A DNA stretch of 64,000 nt from Actinorugispora endophytica (GCF_004363075.1 NZ_SNYN01000011.1:1-64000), one strand, 5' to 3'. Positions 1 to 8,964 are shown, counted from the stretch's first letter. Numbers and translations: made by a program. Notes: a model not told the origin generated them from the letters alone.

Positions 1-471
1 AACAAACACGCGCTGTTGAGTTCTCAAGAAACAACCGCTGCTCCGTCCACAAGCCCCGGATGGGGCTCTTCGACCGGTGCGGCATTCTCCGCTTTTCTTC
101 GGAGTTTTCCCTCCGAGACTCTATCAGAAGAATCTCTTTCAGGCCAACTCTTCAAGCTTACTCAGAAACCGTTTCCTGTCAATTACCAGGTCGTCTTCCG
201 GAGTGTTCCCACCCTAGCGCCTGTCCGAGAGTGATCGGACCGGAGTTTCGGAGTGGAGGTGAACCGGCCCGCCCGCGACCTGATCGGTCGTGTTCGTCTC
301 GCTCGGCTCTTGGTCCAGAGTACCCGTCCTCAGCAGTGCTTCGCACGTTCCTCCGAACCTCGTCCCCGTCGCGCCGGACCTGGCCTTTCGGGCCGTGTCC
401 CGCGTTCCTGGCGACGTCGTTGACTCTAGCGGAGGTTTGGCGCGTTGACGAACCGGAGAGAATCAGAAGCC
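1..471 (-). promoter_or_regulatory. Leader and promoter region of a leftward rRNA operon (rRNA genes outside window)
   Basis: No protein gene is visible here. Read on the minus strand, positions 11-27 give TTGAGAACTCAACAGCG, preceded by a T-rich stretch. This is the conserved element of actinobacterial rRNA leaders that contains the antitermination box. About 400 nt upstream on the same strand is a promoter-like pair: TCGTCA (446-451), a 17-nt spacer and TAGAGT (423-428). A second -10-like hexamer, TAGGGT, is at 211-216, behind a perfect inverted repeat GTCCGA-6-TCGGAC (223-240). Several promoters in tandem are usual for actinobacterial rrn operons. I infer that a 16S gene starts just left of position 1. 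Confidence 0.6.
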
Positions 472-495
472 GGGACGGACCAGTGCGTCCGTCCC
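472..495 (-). terminator. pcrA terminator hairpin
   Basis: A perfect 9-bp inverted repeat (472-480 with 487-495) and a 6-nt loop, 64 nt after the pcrA stop. It has no T-run, as is common in high-GC actinobacteria. It separates pcrA from the rrn promoter that follows on the same strand. Confidence 0.6.
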
Positions 496-559
496 GGCGG
501 TTCCGCGTCGCGGCAGGTCGGAGGCCCTGGAGCTTCCACCACGACCGACGTGCTTCTCG

Positions 560-2857
560 TCAGAGCTTCTCGATCGGCGCGAACTTGACCATGAAGTCCT
601 TCTCGCCGATGTCCGCGCCGAAGTCGATGCGCGCCTTGGTGCGGTCCCCGGCCCCCTCGACGATCACGACCGTGCCCATGCCGAACGCGTCGTGGGTCAC
701 CTTGTCCCCCGGACTGAGCGTCGGCACCTCGCGGCCCGGCGCCCCGCGGGCCGGCCTCCGCGACGGCGAGGAGACCCGTTGCGCGGACGGCGGCCGCAGC
801 GAACCGATCGAGGACTCGGCCCGGCGCCAGGTCAGCAGTTCGGACGGGACCTCGTCCAGGAACCGCGACGCCGGGTTGTAGGAGGGCGTCCCCCACGCGC
901 TGCGCACCGCGGAACGGCTCAGGTAGAGCCGCTCCTGCGCCCGGGTGATCCCCACGTAGGCCAGCCGCCGTTCCTCCTCCAGGGCCGCCTTGTCTCCGAG
1001 TGTGCGCGTGTGCGGGAAGACGCCGTCCTCCAGGCCGGTCAGGAAGACGACGGGGAACTCCAGCCCCTTGGCCGCGTGCAGTGTCATGAGCGTGACCACC
1101 CCGCCGTGCTCGTCCGCGTCGGGGATCTGGTCGGCGTCGGCGACGAGGGAGACCTGCTCCAGGAAGTCCACGAGCGTGGCCTCCACGGGAGCGACGGCGC
1201 CCTCTCCCTCCCCCGCATCGACGGCCTCCTCGCCGTCCGGGGGCGGGCCGGTGAAGGCTCCCTCGAACTCGCGGGCGACCTCGACGAACTCCTCAAGGTT
1301 CTCCAGCCGGCTCTCGTCCTGGAGGTCCTTGGAGTTGGCGAGCTCGCTCAGGTACCCGGTGCGCTGCAGCACGGCCTCGACGATCTCGGTGGGGGTGCTC
1401 GTGGGGACCAGCCCTTCGAGCTCCTCCAGGAGCGCGACGAAATCCCTGATCGCCTTGAGCGAGCGGGTCGCGATGCCGGGCGCCTCGTCCGCGCGGCGCA
1501 GCGCCCGGGAGAAGGAGATCCGCTCGCGGGCGGCGAACAGCTCGACGACCGCCTCGGCCCGGTCCCCGATGCCCCTCTTGGGCACGTTCAGGATCCGGCG
1601 CAGGCTCACCGTGTCCTCGGGATTGGCGAGGACCCGCAGGTAGGCGAGGATGTCCCGGATCTCTTTGCGCTCGTAGAAGCGCACCCCGCCGACGATCTTG
1701 TACGGCAGCCCCGTCCGGATGAACACGTCCTCGAACACCCGGGACTGGGCGTTGGTCCGGTAGAACACCGCGACCTCGCCGGGCGCGCAGACACCGTCGT
1801 CGGTGAGGGTGTCGATCTCCCCGACGACGAACGCCGCCTCGTCGTGCTCGTTGTCGGCGACGTAGCCGATGATGGGCGGCCCGTCGCCCCGGGCGGACCA
1901 GAGGTTCTTGGGGCGCCGTTCGGAGTTGCGCGCGATGACGGAGTTGGCCGCGGTCAGGATGTTCTGGCTGGACCGGTAGTTCTGCTCGAGCAGGATGGTC
2001 GTGGCCTCGGGATAGTCGCGCTCGAACTCCAGGATGTTGCGGATGGTCGCGCCGCGGAAGGCGTAGATGGACTGGTCCGCGTCGCCCACCACGCACAGCT
2101 CCGCGGGCGGCACCGCGGCGTCCGGGGCCGCGGTGCCCACGAGCGCGCGCACCAGCTCGTACTGGGCCCGGTTGGTGTCCTGGTACTCGTCCACGAGCAG
2201 GTGCCGGAACCGGCGCCGGTAGTGCTCGGCGACGTCCGGGAAGATCTGGAGCAGGTTGACGGTGACCATGATCAGGTCGTCGAAGTCCATCGCGCCGGCC
2301 TCGTGCAGGCGCTGCTGGTAGAGCCGGTACGCCTCGGCGAGCTTCTTCTCCTGCTCGCTCTGCGCCTGGTCGGCGAACGTGTCGTAGTCCACCAGCTCGT
2401 TCTTCAGGTTCGACACCTGCGCGGAGAACGACCGGGGCGGGAAGCGCTTGGGATCCAGGTCGAGTTCGCGGCAGACCAGTTGCATGAGGCGCTGGGAGTC
2501 CGCGGAGTCGTAGATGGTGAAGCTGCTCGGGTACCCCAGCCGCCCGGCCTCGCGCCGCAGGACGCGCACGCACGCGGAGTGGAAGGTCATCACCCACATC
2601 GTGTTGGCCGCGCGCGAGCCCAGGAGCCTCTCGATGCGCTCCTTCATCTCGGCCGCGGCCTTGTTCGTGAAGGTGATCGCGAGCACCTCGCCCGGGCGCA
2701 CACCGCGCTCGGCCAGCAGGTGGGCGATGCGGTGCGTGAGGACACGGGTCTTGCCCGAGCCCGCGCCCGCGACGATCAGCAGCGGGCTGCCGGAGTGCGT
2801 GACGGCGGCGCGCTGGTGCTCGTTCAGACCTTCGAGAAGCTGCTCTTGGGAGGACAC
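560..2857 (-). CDS. pcrA: ATP-dependent DNA helicase PcrA (UvrD-like)
   Basis: This is a superfamily 1 3'-5' DNA helicase used in excision repair and in removing protein blocks ahead of replication. The 765-residue protein has the Walker A motif GAGSGKT at residues 31-37, the Walker B/DEYQD motif near residue 225, and the helicase motifs LEQNYRSSQN and LMTLHAAKGLEF. It ends in the basic, Tudor-like C-terminal domain (LSPGDKVTHDAFGMGTV) that binds RNA polymerase in Gram-positive PcrA. Length and ends fit the family. The start is GTG. A TACCCT -10-like hexamer lies 6 nt before it (2864-2869) and no ribosome-binding site is seen, so the mRNA may be leaderless. Mycobacterial orthologues are called UvrD1. 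Confidence 0.95.
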   Translation of the reverse strand: MSSQEQLLEGLNEHQRAAVTHSGSPLLIVAGAGSGKTRVLTHRIAHLLAERGVRPGEVLAITFTNKAAAEMKERIERLLGSRAANTMWVMTFHSACVRVLRREAGRLGYPSSFTIYDSADSQRLMQLVCRELDLDPKRFPPRSFSAQVSNLKNELVDYDTFADQAQSEQEKKLAEAYRLYQQRLHEAGAMDFDDLIMVTVNLLQIFPDVAEHYRRRFRHLLVDEYQDTNRAQYELVRALVGTAAPDAAVPPAELCVVGDADQSIYAFRGATIRNILEFERDYPEATTILLEQNYRSSQNILTAANSVIARNSERRPKNLWSARGDGPPIIGYVADNEHDEAAFVVGEIDTLTDDGVCAPGEVAVFYRTNAQSRVFEDVFIRTGLPYKIVGGVRFYERKEIRDILAYLRVLANPEDTVSLRRILNVPKRGIGDRAEAVVELFAARERISFSRALRRADEAPGIATRSLKAIRDFVALLEELEGLVPTSTPTEIVEAVLQRTGYLSELANSKDLQDESRLENLEEFVEVAREFEGAFTGPPPDGEEAVDAGEGEGAVAPVEATLVDFLEQVSLVADADQIPDADEHGGVVTLMTLHAAKGLEFPVVFLTGLEDGVFPHTRTLGDKAALEEERRLAYVGITRAQERLYLSRSAVRSAWGTPSYNPASRFLDEVPSELLTWRRAESSIGSLRPPSAQRVSSPSRRPARGAPGREVPTLSPGDKVTHDAFGMGTVVIVEGAGDRTKARIDFGADIGEKDFMVKFAPIEKL

Positions 2858-2970
2858 CCCATCAGGGTAAGGGTGGTCGGGGACGGGCGCGGGCCTGTCC
2901 CGGAGGTCCTCCGCCGGGACACGCCCTACCCTTGAGAGGTTGTGTCGGGAAGGATGTCTGGAGGGTTCAA
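2858..2970. promoter_or_regulatory. Divergent promoter region pcrA / nucleoside hydrolase
   Basis: This 113-bp divergent gap holds the sequence TACCCT on each strand: 2864-2869 read leftward toward pcrA, and 2927-2932 read rightward toward the nucleoside hydrolase. Neither has a clear -35. The rightward gene has a ribosome-binding site GGAGGG at 2960-2965. Confidence 0.4.
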
Positions 2971-3900
2971 TTGCGGGTCTTCGTTGACTGCGACCCCGGG
3001 ATCGACGACGCGCTGGCGCTGGCCTACCTGGCGGCCCGCGCGGACGTCGAGCTCGTCGGCGTCGGCACGGTGTACGGGAACAACTCCGTTGACGCCACCA
3101 CGGAGAACGCGCTGCGGCTGATGGAGCTGTACGGGCGTCCCGGGGTCCCGGTCGCGGCCGGGGCGGCGCGGCCGCTCGTGCAGCCGCCGCAGCTGGCCGA
3201 GAGCGTGCACGGCGACAACGGACTGGGCGGCGTCGATGTTCCCGAGTCCAAGGCGCGCGCGGTCGCCGAGTCGGCCGCCGAGCTGCTGGTGCGCCTGGCC
3301 CGTTCGGCCCCCGGGGAGATCGACGTCCTCGCCGTCGGCCCGCTGACCAACCTGGCCCTGGCCCTGGCGCTGGAGCCGCGGCTGCCCGAACTGGTGGGCC
3401 GCGTCGTGGTCATGGGCGGCGCGGTGCGGGTCCCGGGCAACGTCACCCCGTGGGCCGAGGCCAACGTCCACAACGACCCCGAGGCCGCCGACGTGGTGCT
3501 CGGCGCCGGGTTCGACCTGACACTGGTGGCGCTGGACGTCACCATGCGGACCCTGGCGAGGGGACCGTGGCTGGACGAGCTGGCGGCGGTGGCGGGCGAG
3601 CGCGCGGCGTACGCGCACAGGTTCCTCGACTTCTACGTGGGCTGGTACACGCCGGTGCTCGGAGAGCGGGCGTGCGCGATGCACGACCCCCTGGCGGCGG
3701 CGGTCCTGCTCGACCCCGCCCTCATGACGGAGTCCGCGCGCGTCCCGGTCCGGGTGGAGCTGCGGGGCGAGCACACGCGCGGCCTGACCATCGCGGACCT
3801 GCGCTCGAACGCGGCCGAGGACGAGCGGCCCCCGGTGACCCTGGCCACCGGGGTCGACGTGGACGGGTTCCTCGGGCGGATGCTGGACGCGCTGCGCTGA
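2971..3900 (+). CDS. Inosine-uridine nucleoside N-ribohydrolase family protein
   Basis: It hydrolyses the N-glycosidic bond of ribonucleosides to release base and ribose, for purine or pyrimidine salvage. The 309-residue product shows the calcium-binding signature DCDPGIDDALAL at residues 6-17, then VLAVGPLTNLALAL, NVHNDPEAAD and the C-terminal MHDPLAA, the order expected of the IunH/RihA family. The reading frame stays open upstream to 2932. I chose the TTG at 2971 because GGAGGG sits 5 nt before it and the family motif would then start at residue 6, as usual. It is cytoplasmic. Exact substrate preference cannot be read from sequence. Divergent from pcrA and convergent with the response regulator. 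Confidence 0.85.
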   Translation: MRVFVDCDPGIDDALALAYLAARADVELVGVGTVYGNNSVDATTENALRLMELYGRPGVPVAAGAARPLVQPPQLAESVHGDNGLGGVDVPESKARAVAESAAELLVRLARSAPGEIDVLAVGPLTNLALALALEPRLPELVGRVVVMGGAVRVPGNVTPWAEANVHNDPEAADVVLGAGFDLTLVALDVTMRTLARGPWLDELAAVAGERAAYAHRFLDFYVGWYTPVLGERACAMHDPLAAAVLLDPALMTESARVPVRVELRGEHTRGLTIADLRSNAAEDERPPVTLATGVDVDGFLGRMLDALR

Positions 3901-3905
3901 CGCGC

Positions 3906-3942
3906 GGAAGCCGCCGCCCGCGCGTCGCGGGCCGCGGCTTCC
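3906..3942. terminator. Bidirectional terminator hairpin
   Basis: GGAAGCCGC (3906-3914) pairs with GCGGCTTCC (3934-3942), and an inner GC-rich stem extends it. It lies between the 3' ends of the convergent nucleoside hydrolase and response regulator genes. Confidence 0.6.
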
Positions 3943-3951
3943 GAGGCGGGC

Positions 3952-4617
3952 TCAGACGAGTTTGCGCGCGGTCGCCCAGCGGCTGAGTTCGTGGCGGTTG
4001 GACAGCTGGAGCTTGCGCAGCACCGAGGACACGTGGGTCTCGACGGTCTTGACCGAGATGAACAGCTCCTTGGCGACTTCCTTGTAGGCGTAGCCCCGGG
4101 CGATCAGGCGCAGCACCTCGCGTTCGCGCTGGGTGAGGCGGTCCAGTTCGGGATCGACCGGCGGCGCGTCGGTCGCGGCGAAGGCGTCCAGGACGAAGCC
4201 CGCCAGGCGCGGGGAGAACACCGCGTCGCCGTCGGCGACGCGCACGATCGCGTTGGCGAGCTCCTTGCCCGAGATGGTCTTGGTGACGTAGCCGCGGGCC
4301 CCGCCGCGCACCACGCCGATGACGTCCTCGGCCGCGTCCGAGACCGACAGCGCGAGAAAGCGGATCTCGGGGCGCCTGGCCAGGACCCTCCGCAGCACCT
4401 CCACGCCGCCCCCGCCGGGCAGATGGACGTCGAGAAGCACCAGGTCGGGCTGCTGCTCGCTGATCACGTGCACCGCGCTGTCGACGTCACCGGCCTCGCC
4501 GACGACCTCGACGGCGTCGCCGATCTCACCGCGCACACCGCTGCGGAACAGCCGGTGGTCGTCCACGATGACGACGCGCGGAACGCGACCGCCTGCAAAA
4601 GTGATTTCGTCTCCCAC
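3952..4617 (-). CDS. NarL/FixJ-type two-component response regulator
   Basis: A DNA-binding regulator of 221 residues. The receiver domain (about 13-130) has the acidic pair D19-D20, the phospho-acceptor D63 in LVLLDVHLP and the conserved K near residue 112 (GYVTKTISG). The C-terminal LuxR helix-turn-helix (about 155-218) shows LTQREREVLRLIARG and KTVETHVSSVLRKL. It lies 69 nt downstream of the PspC histidine kinase on the same strand, and the two surely form a pair. The receptor-kinase layout resembles the Streptomyces MacRS-type systems, but I cannot assign orthology. Target genes are unknown; the divergent PspC/LiaF genes are candidates. Confidence 0.88.
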   Translation of the reverse strand: MGDEITFAGGRVPRVVIVDDHRLFRSGVRGEIGDAVEVVGEAGDVDSAVHVISEQQPDLVLLDVHLPGGGGVEVLRRVLARRPEIRFLALSVSDAAEDVIGVVRGGARGYVTKTISGKELANAIVRVADGDAVFSPRLAGFVLDAFAATDAPPVDPELDRLTQREREVLRLIARGYAYKEVAKELFISVKTVETHVSSVLRKLQLSNRHELSRWATARKLV

Positions 4618-4686
4618 GCCGTGGACTTTACCCCCCGTGCGCGTCTCCCGGGAGTGGGGCGCCGCACCCGGCCGGTTTTCGCGGCG

Positions 4687-5916
4687 TCACCTGGTCTCGG
4701 GGCCGCGGGGCATGGTCAGCTGCACCTCGGTGCCCTCACCCGGGGCGGTGCGGATACGGGCGCCGCCGCCGTGGCGCTCCATCCGGCCGATGATGGAGCC
4801 GCGCACGCCCATCCGGTCCGCGGGAACGGCGTCCAGGTCGAAGCCCGCTCCGCGGTCGCGGACGAAGACGAGCACCTCGTCGGGTTCGACCTCGCCGAAC
4901 ACCGAGACCGCGTCCACTCCGGCGTACTTCGAGGCGTTCACCATGGCCTCGCGGGCGGCCTGGAGGGTGGCCCGGATCCCGTCATCGATGGGGCAGTCGC
5001 CGACGCAGACCACTTCGATGGGCACGCCGTGCGCCTCCTCCACCTCGGCGGCGACACGTTCGAGAGCGGGTGAGACGGTGGTCTCCGCGTCGGCGGGGCG
5101 CTGGTAGAGCCAGCTGCGCAGCGCCCGTTCCTGCACGCGCGCCAGCCGCTGGACCTCTCGGGGGTCCTCCGCTCGGCGCTGGATGAGGGTGAGCGTGTGC
5201 AGCACCGAGTCGTGGATGTGCGCGGCGAGTTCGGCGCGCTCCTGGTTGCGGATGCGCTCGCGGCGCTCCTTGTCGCGTTCGCGCACGAGGCCGATGATCC
5301 ACGGCGCCGCGATCAGCGCGATGCCGGACAGCAGCGCGATCGCGAAGGTGAGGCCGGCCCTGGCCTCGTGCAGCTGCTGCTGGAAGGCGAGGAAGCCGAT
5401 GACGCCGATGATGACGAGCAGGACCCCCGCGCCGGTGCGCACCCAGCCCTTGCGGCCGCGGAAGACCGGTGCGGTGACCCACTCGTCCCGCTGCGCGACG
5501 TTGGCCTGCTGCCACAGGATGGTGCCGCCGAGCGCGCCGAAGACGAGGAACCACAGCAGCGGGTCGAAGACCCCGCCGAAGAGCAGGAACAGCACTCCCA
5601 GCCCCGCGGCCAGCGCGACGTAGGCGAGCAGCTGGCTGAGGTCGCGCCCCTTCCTGCGGGCGCGCGTCCTACCGTCGGCGGCCTGGTCGCCGGCTGCCGC
5701 GGCCTCGTCGCGGGCCTCCGGTTCGACCGGGACGACGAGCGCCAGGGTGAGGTAGACGGCGATGCCGATCCCGCCGATGGAGAGCGCGAGCAGCGCCAGG
5801 CGCGCCACGACCGGATCGATTCCGAGATGGCGGGCCAGCCCGGAGCCGACTCCGGCGAACAGCCGGTCGTCCCGGCCGCGGTACATCCGCGGGGTCTCGC
5901 TTCGCGTTGCCGTCAC
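4687..5916 (-). CDS. PspC-domain sensor histidine kinase
   Basis: A membrane sensor kinase of 409 residues. Residues 10-65 are a PspC domain (YRGRDDRLFAGVGSGLARHLGI, with one membrane span). Three or four more hydrophobic spans follow at about 95-130 and 163-210. A HisKA_3 dimerisation helix carries the likely phospho-histidine H235 (AAHIHDSVLHTL). The HATPase domain (about 300-405) has N-box NASKYA and G-box DRGAGFD and GVRGSIIGRM. The start is GTG with GAGGAG just upstream. The protein probably senses envelope stress through the PspC and membrane part and phosphorylates the downstream regulator. It is divergent from a second PspC gene, which supports one functional unit. Confidence 0.9.
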   Translation of the reverse strand: MTATRSETPRMYRGRDDRLFAGVGSGLARHLGIDPVVARLALLALSIGGIGIAVYLTLALVVPVEPEARDEAAAAGDQAADGRTRARRKGRDLSQLLAYVALAAGLGVLFLLFGGVFDPLLWFLVFGALGGTILWQQANVAQRDEWVTAPVFRGRKGWVRTGAGVLLVIIGVIGFLAFQQQLHEARAGLTFAIALLSGIALIAAPWIIGLVRERDKERRERIRNQERAELAAHIHDSVLHTLTLIQRRAEDPREVQRLARVQERALRSWLYQRPADAETTVSPALERVAAEVEEAHGVPIEVVCVGDCPIDDGIRATLQAAREAMVNASKYAGVDAVSVFGEVEPDEVLVFVRDRGAGFDLDAVPADRMGVRGSIIGRMERHGGGARIRTAPGEGTEVQLTMPRGPETR

Positions 5917-6088
5917 CCGTCTCCTCGCATTCTGGGCATTCTGCCGGTCCGCTACCCCAAAGCATGCCGCCGTCCGCGGGGTGGACGCATCAGGGGGCCA
6001 CCCTCTCCTTCCCCGAAACCGGGTTCAGGGTGAGGTCAGGGTGGTCCCCGATGGGCAGTGGGACACCGGACGGACGACCATTGGGAGC

Positions 6089-7534
6089 ATGGTGGAGAGT
6101 GAGCCGGTGAACGGCGCGAGCGGGTCGAGCCCTCTTGGGCCTCCTGCGCCGGGGGCGGGTCCACCGGTCGGCTCCGACGAGGAGCGCGCGCTGTGCAGGG
6201 ACGACGTCGACAGCGTGATCACCGGCGTGGCCGCGGGGCTGGGCCGGTACACCGGTGTCGACCCGGTGGTGTGGCGTGCCGCGTTCGCGGTGACCGCCCT
6301 CGCGGGCGGCACCGGGCTGTGGCTGTACGTCGCCGCGTGGCTGCTGACACGCGACCCGCGGGGCGGCCCCGCGATGCTCGAGCAGCTGCTGAACCGCCGC
6401 CTGACCGGTTCGGCCGTGCCGGCGCTGCTCGGCGTGGGCCTGGCGACCGGGGTCGCGTTGAGCCTGGTCGGCGGCTTCGGATGGGGGACCCTGGTCCTGG
6501 CGGTCCCGCTGATCCTGGGCGGACTGGTCGCGCACAACCGGGGGGTGGACCTGGCCCAGGTGGCGCGGGACCTGCCCGGCTGGCTGAAGACCGGGGAGCC
6601 GCCGCCGACGGGGCCACACCCCGAACCGGTCCCCGCCTACTACAACCCGGCGCAGCCCTGGGCGGCGGCGCCGCACGGCCCGATCGACCTGGCGATCGTG
6701 GGACGGCAGGCCGCCGGAGGGTCCGCGTCCGAGCCCTACGGGGACGACGAGAAGCCTCCTCCTCCCGCCCCTCCCGGCGGTGAAGGCCTGTGCGGCGTCC
6801 CGAAACGGCGCGGCCGGGCCGACGGCGGCACCGGGGGCCGCGCCGCCAGCCCGGCGCGCCGACAGCGCGGGGTGCGCCTGTTCACCTTCGTGTTCTGGGC
6901 GGTGGCCGCGCTCACCGGCGCGACGCTCGCTCTGACCGAGGAGGGTCCGTTGGCGACGCTGGTGGGCCCCGAGACGGGACCGCTGTACCTGGGCGGGGTC
7001 GTCTCCCTGTTCGGCGCGGCGCTCGTCATCGGCACGTGGGTCGGCAGCACGCGCGGCCTGTCCGTGTTCGCGACGCTGGCGACGCTGCTGGCCGTGGCCG
7101 CGGTGACGGTGAACCTGACGGCGCTGCGGTTCGGCGACGTGACGTGGCGCCCGGCGACGGCCGCCGAGGCGGGGGAGCCGTTCGACCTGACGGCCGGGCA
7201 CGCCTCGCTGGACCTGACCGCGTTGGACCTGGAGCCGGGCCAGGAGGTGAACGTGGACGCGCGGGTCGGTTTCGGCGGTATGGACGTGCGGGTGCCCGAC
7301 ACGGCCCGGGTCGTCGTGCACGGCACGGCCGTGGCCGGCGGGATCCGGCTGGACGACGTCCTCCACCGGACGGGGACGCGTCTGGACCTGCGGGAGGTCC
7401 TTGAACCGGTGCCCGCGGCCGCGGTCGGGGCCGACCGGCAGGAGGCCCCGGAGGACGCCGCGGCACCTCCGGTGCTCACCGTCAACCTGTCCACCCACTC
7501 GGGGGCTTTGGAGGTGCGTCGTGTCGCGTCCTAG
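6089..7534 (+). CDS. PspC domain protein with LiaF-like C-terminal domain
   Basis: A 481-residue membrane protein. The first 30 residues are Pro/Gly-rich. A PspC domain follows at about 35-95 (CRDDVDSVITGVAAGLGRYTG, then a membrane span ending AAWLL). Two further membrane segments are at about 110-145 and two more at about 270-345. The soluble C-terminal part (about 360-480), with LTAGHASLDLTALDLEPG and VGFGGMDVRVPDTARVVV, has the beta-helix pattern of the LiaF/DUF2154 cell-wall-stress family. The open frame extends upstream to 5762, but that part is antisense to the kinase, so I start at ATG 6089. GTG 6092, better spaced from GGGAG, is an alternative. It probably modulates the adjacent two-component system. 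Confidence 0.82.
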   Translation: MVESEPVNGASGSSPLGPPAPGAGPPVGSDEERALCRDDVDSVITGVAAGLGRYTGVDPVVWRAAFAVTALAGGTGLWLYVAAWLLTRDPRGGPAMLEQLLNRRLTGSAVPALLGVGLATGVALSLVGGFGWGTLVLAVPLILGGLVAHNRGVDLAQVARDLPGWLKTGEPPPTGPHPEPVPAYYNPAQPWAAAPHGPIDLAIVGRQAAGGSASEPYGDDEKPPPPAPPGGEGLCGVPKRRGRADGGTGGRAASPARRQRGVRLFTFVFWAVAALTGATLALTEEGPLATLVGPETGPLYLGGVVSLFGAALVIGTWVGSTRGLSVFATLATLLAVAAVTVNLTALRFGDVTWRPATAAEAGEPFDLTAGHASLDLTALDLEPGQEVNVDARVGFGGMDVRVPDTARVVVHGTAVAGGIRLDDVLHRTGTRLDLREVLEPVPAAAVGADRQEAPEDAAAPPVLTVNLSTHSGALEVRRVAS

Positions 7535-7724
7535 AGCGGACTGGGCCTCGTTTGTCGCGGGCCTGCTGTTCGTACTGCTGGGGTTGGCCTTCGTCGTGTA
7601 CGGGGCCACCGACTGGCGGTTCAACATGCTGTGGGCCCTGCCGATCCTCGCCATCGGCCTGGGAACGGTCGGCGTGGTCCGGTCCCTGGCCCGTTCCCGT
7701 GACCACCGGGACGGGCGGCCCTGA
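7521..7724 (+). CDS. Small two-span membrane protein
   Basis: A 67-residue protein starting at GTG with GGAGG 6 nt upstream. Its start lies inside the 3' end of the preceding PspC/LiaF gene (14-nt overlap), so the two are translationally coupled. Two hydrophobic helices (about 11-28 and 33-52) make up nearly all of it, ending in a short basic tail. This type of short partner often follows PspC genes in actinobacteria. Function is unknown; an accessory role in the membrane-stress module is likely from context. Confidence 0.7.
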   Translation: MSRPRADWASFVAGLLFVLLGLAFVVYGATDWRFNMLWALPILAIGLGTVGVVRSLARSRDHRDGRP

Positions 7725-7748
7725 CCGCCGTCCCGCCGTCCCGCCGTC
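7725..7748 (+). repeat. Three tandem 8-nt repeats
   Basis: The unit CCGCCGTC occurs three times without change, directly after the stop of the small membrane protein. It is non-coding and probably arose by slippage. Confidence 0.6.
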
Positions 7749-7754
7749 CCGTCC

Positions 7755-7782
7755 CGCCCCGCCGTGCCCGTCCGGCGGGGCG
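7755..7782 (+). terminator. Terminator hairpin of the PspC operon
   Basis: CGCCCCGCCG (7755-7764) pairs perfectly with CGGCGGGGCG (7773-7782) across an 8-nt loop, 31 nt after the last stop codon of the operon. The rest of the 7725-7946 gap shows nothing else distinctive. Confidence 0.55.
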
Positions 7783-7946
7783 CCGACGTCCCGGCCGCCG
7801 GAAGGCCCCCGTACCCCGGCTTTCCGGGCCCGGACCCGGGCAGCGGTTCCACCGGACTTCTTCCGGGGAACAGGAATCCTCGAGAGCGACGCCGTTTTCG
7901 CGACCGACGTGAGATCCGTCCCCCGTCTGGATCTTGGAGCCGCCGA

Positions 7947-8891
7947 GTGGACCCGCAGCAGAACCCCCCGTACGGGACCGGACCCTGGTACGGTCCGCCT
8001 CCCGGTCAGTACCAGCCTCCGAGCGGCCCCTATCCGAGCGGCCCCCGACCACTCCCGCCGCAGTACCAGGCCCCGGGGCCGTGGCCGCCCCCTCCCCCGC
8101 CCTACGCGTCCAGGCGCCGCACGGGGCTGGTTGTCGGGTTCGCCGCGGGCGGCGCCGCGCTCGCCCTCCTGACCGCGGTGGTGCTGGTCGTGGCGCTGGG
8201 CTCGCGTCCGGCCGGGGTCAGCGACCTCGCCGCGCTGCACGAGCCGATCGTCTCGGAGTTCGACGAGGACCCGTACATGGGGATCGCCGACTTCGACGGA
8301 GAGCACACCGTCTACGTCAACCTGTACCTCTACGAGGTCTACGGCTCCGAGGAGCTCCGCGACGGCGCCCGGCGCACGTTCCGGATCGTCTGGGCCAACC
8401 TGCCCGGATCGTTCGACCAGGTGTCCGTCTCACTCGTGGGCTCCGACGGCTCCCCGACCGTGGAGCTGATGACCTCGGCGGAGCTGGAGGACGCGTTCGG
8501 TCCCCGGCCCGACGGCCTGGCCTCGGCCCCGGTGGAGACGGACGGCCGGGCCCCCGCCCTGAACCGGCCGGGCGAGTGCTCCTGGGAGCACGGGTACTGC
8601 GACGAGCTGTCGGAGACCCTGGCGTCGGAGCAGACCAGGATCCTGATCCGGCGCGGCTGCCCCGAGGTCGACCTGCGCGAGTTCCCCGAGCGCCCCGCGT
8701 CGATCCACATCCACGAGGAGTACGACTTCCACTCGTCGATGACCTTTCTGCTCAACAGCCCGACCAGCGGCGACTACCTCACGGTCTCGGTCTCGGACGA
8801 CTCCGCGGAGTTCGCGCAGGTGTCCTGCAGCGTCGGCGGGGAGTGGTTCGACCAGGTGTACAGCCGAGCCGAGTACGACCAGGCGGTGTGA
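7947..8891 (+). CDS. Proline-rich membrane-anchored protein of unknown function
   Basis: A 314-residue protein. I take GTG 7947 as the start because GGAG lies 7 nt upstream; the frame is open further upstream but out of character. Residues 1-55 are rich in Pro, Tyr and Gly (QNPPYGTGPWYGPPPGQYQP). A single membrane span is at about 62-84, and the remaining 230 residues lie outside the cell. This outer domain is acidic and has two cysteine pairs (about residues 211 and 217, and 239 and 294), which could form disulfides. No family is recognised. The layout is shared by many actinobacterial surface proteins. Confidence 0.75.
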   Translation: MDPQQNPPYGTGPWYGPPPGQYQPPSGPYPSGPRPLPPQYQAPGPWPPPPPPYASRRRTGLVVGFAAGGAALALLTAVVLVVALGSRPAGVSDLAALHEPIVSEFDEDPYMGIADFDGEHTVYVNLYLYEVYGSEELRDGARRTFRIVWANLPGSFDQVSVSLVGSDGSPTVELMTSAELEDAFGPRPDGLASAPVETDGRAPALNRPGECSWEHGYCDELSETLASEQTRILIRRGCPEVDLREFPERPASIHIHEEYDFHSSMTFLLNSPTSGDYLTVSVSDDSAEFAQVSCSVGGEWFDQVYSRAEYDQAV

Positions 8892-8920
8892 CCGGCCGCC
8901 CCGGCCCCCGGCGGGCCGGG

Positions 8921-8960
8921 ACACGTGAAGGGGGCCGCCCCTGCGGCCCCCTTCACGTGT
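8921..8960. terminator. Strong bidirectional terminator
   Basis: An 18-bp perfect inverted repeat (8921-8938 with 8943-8960) and a 4-nt loop, between the convergent 3' ends of the proline-rich gene and guaA. The inner arm GAAGGGGGCCGC recurs in the terminator at 37454-37491. Confidence 0.85.
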
Positions 8961-8964
8961 ACGG

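Noticed and set aside
692..2935. 747-codon open frame on the plus strand opposite pcrA
   Set aside because: GC-rich mirror of a real gene with no domain; codon bias follows pcrA.
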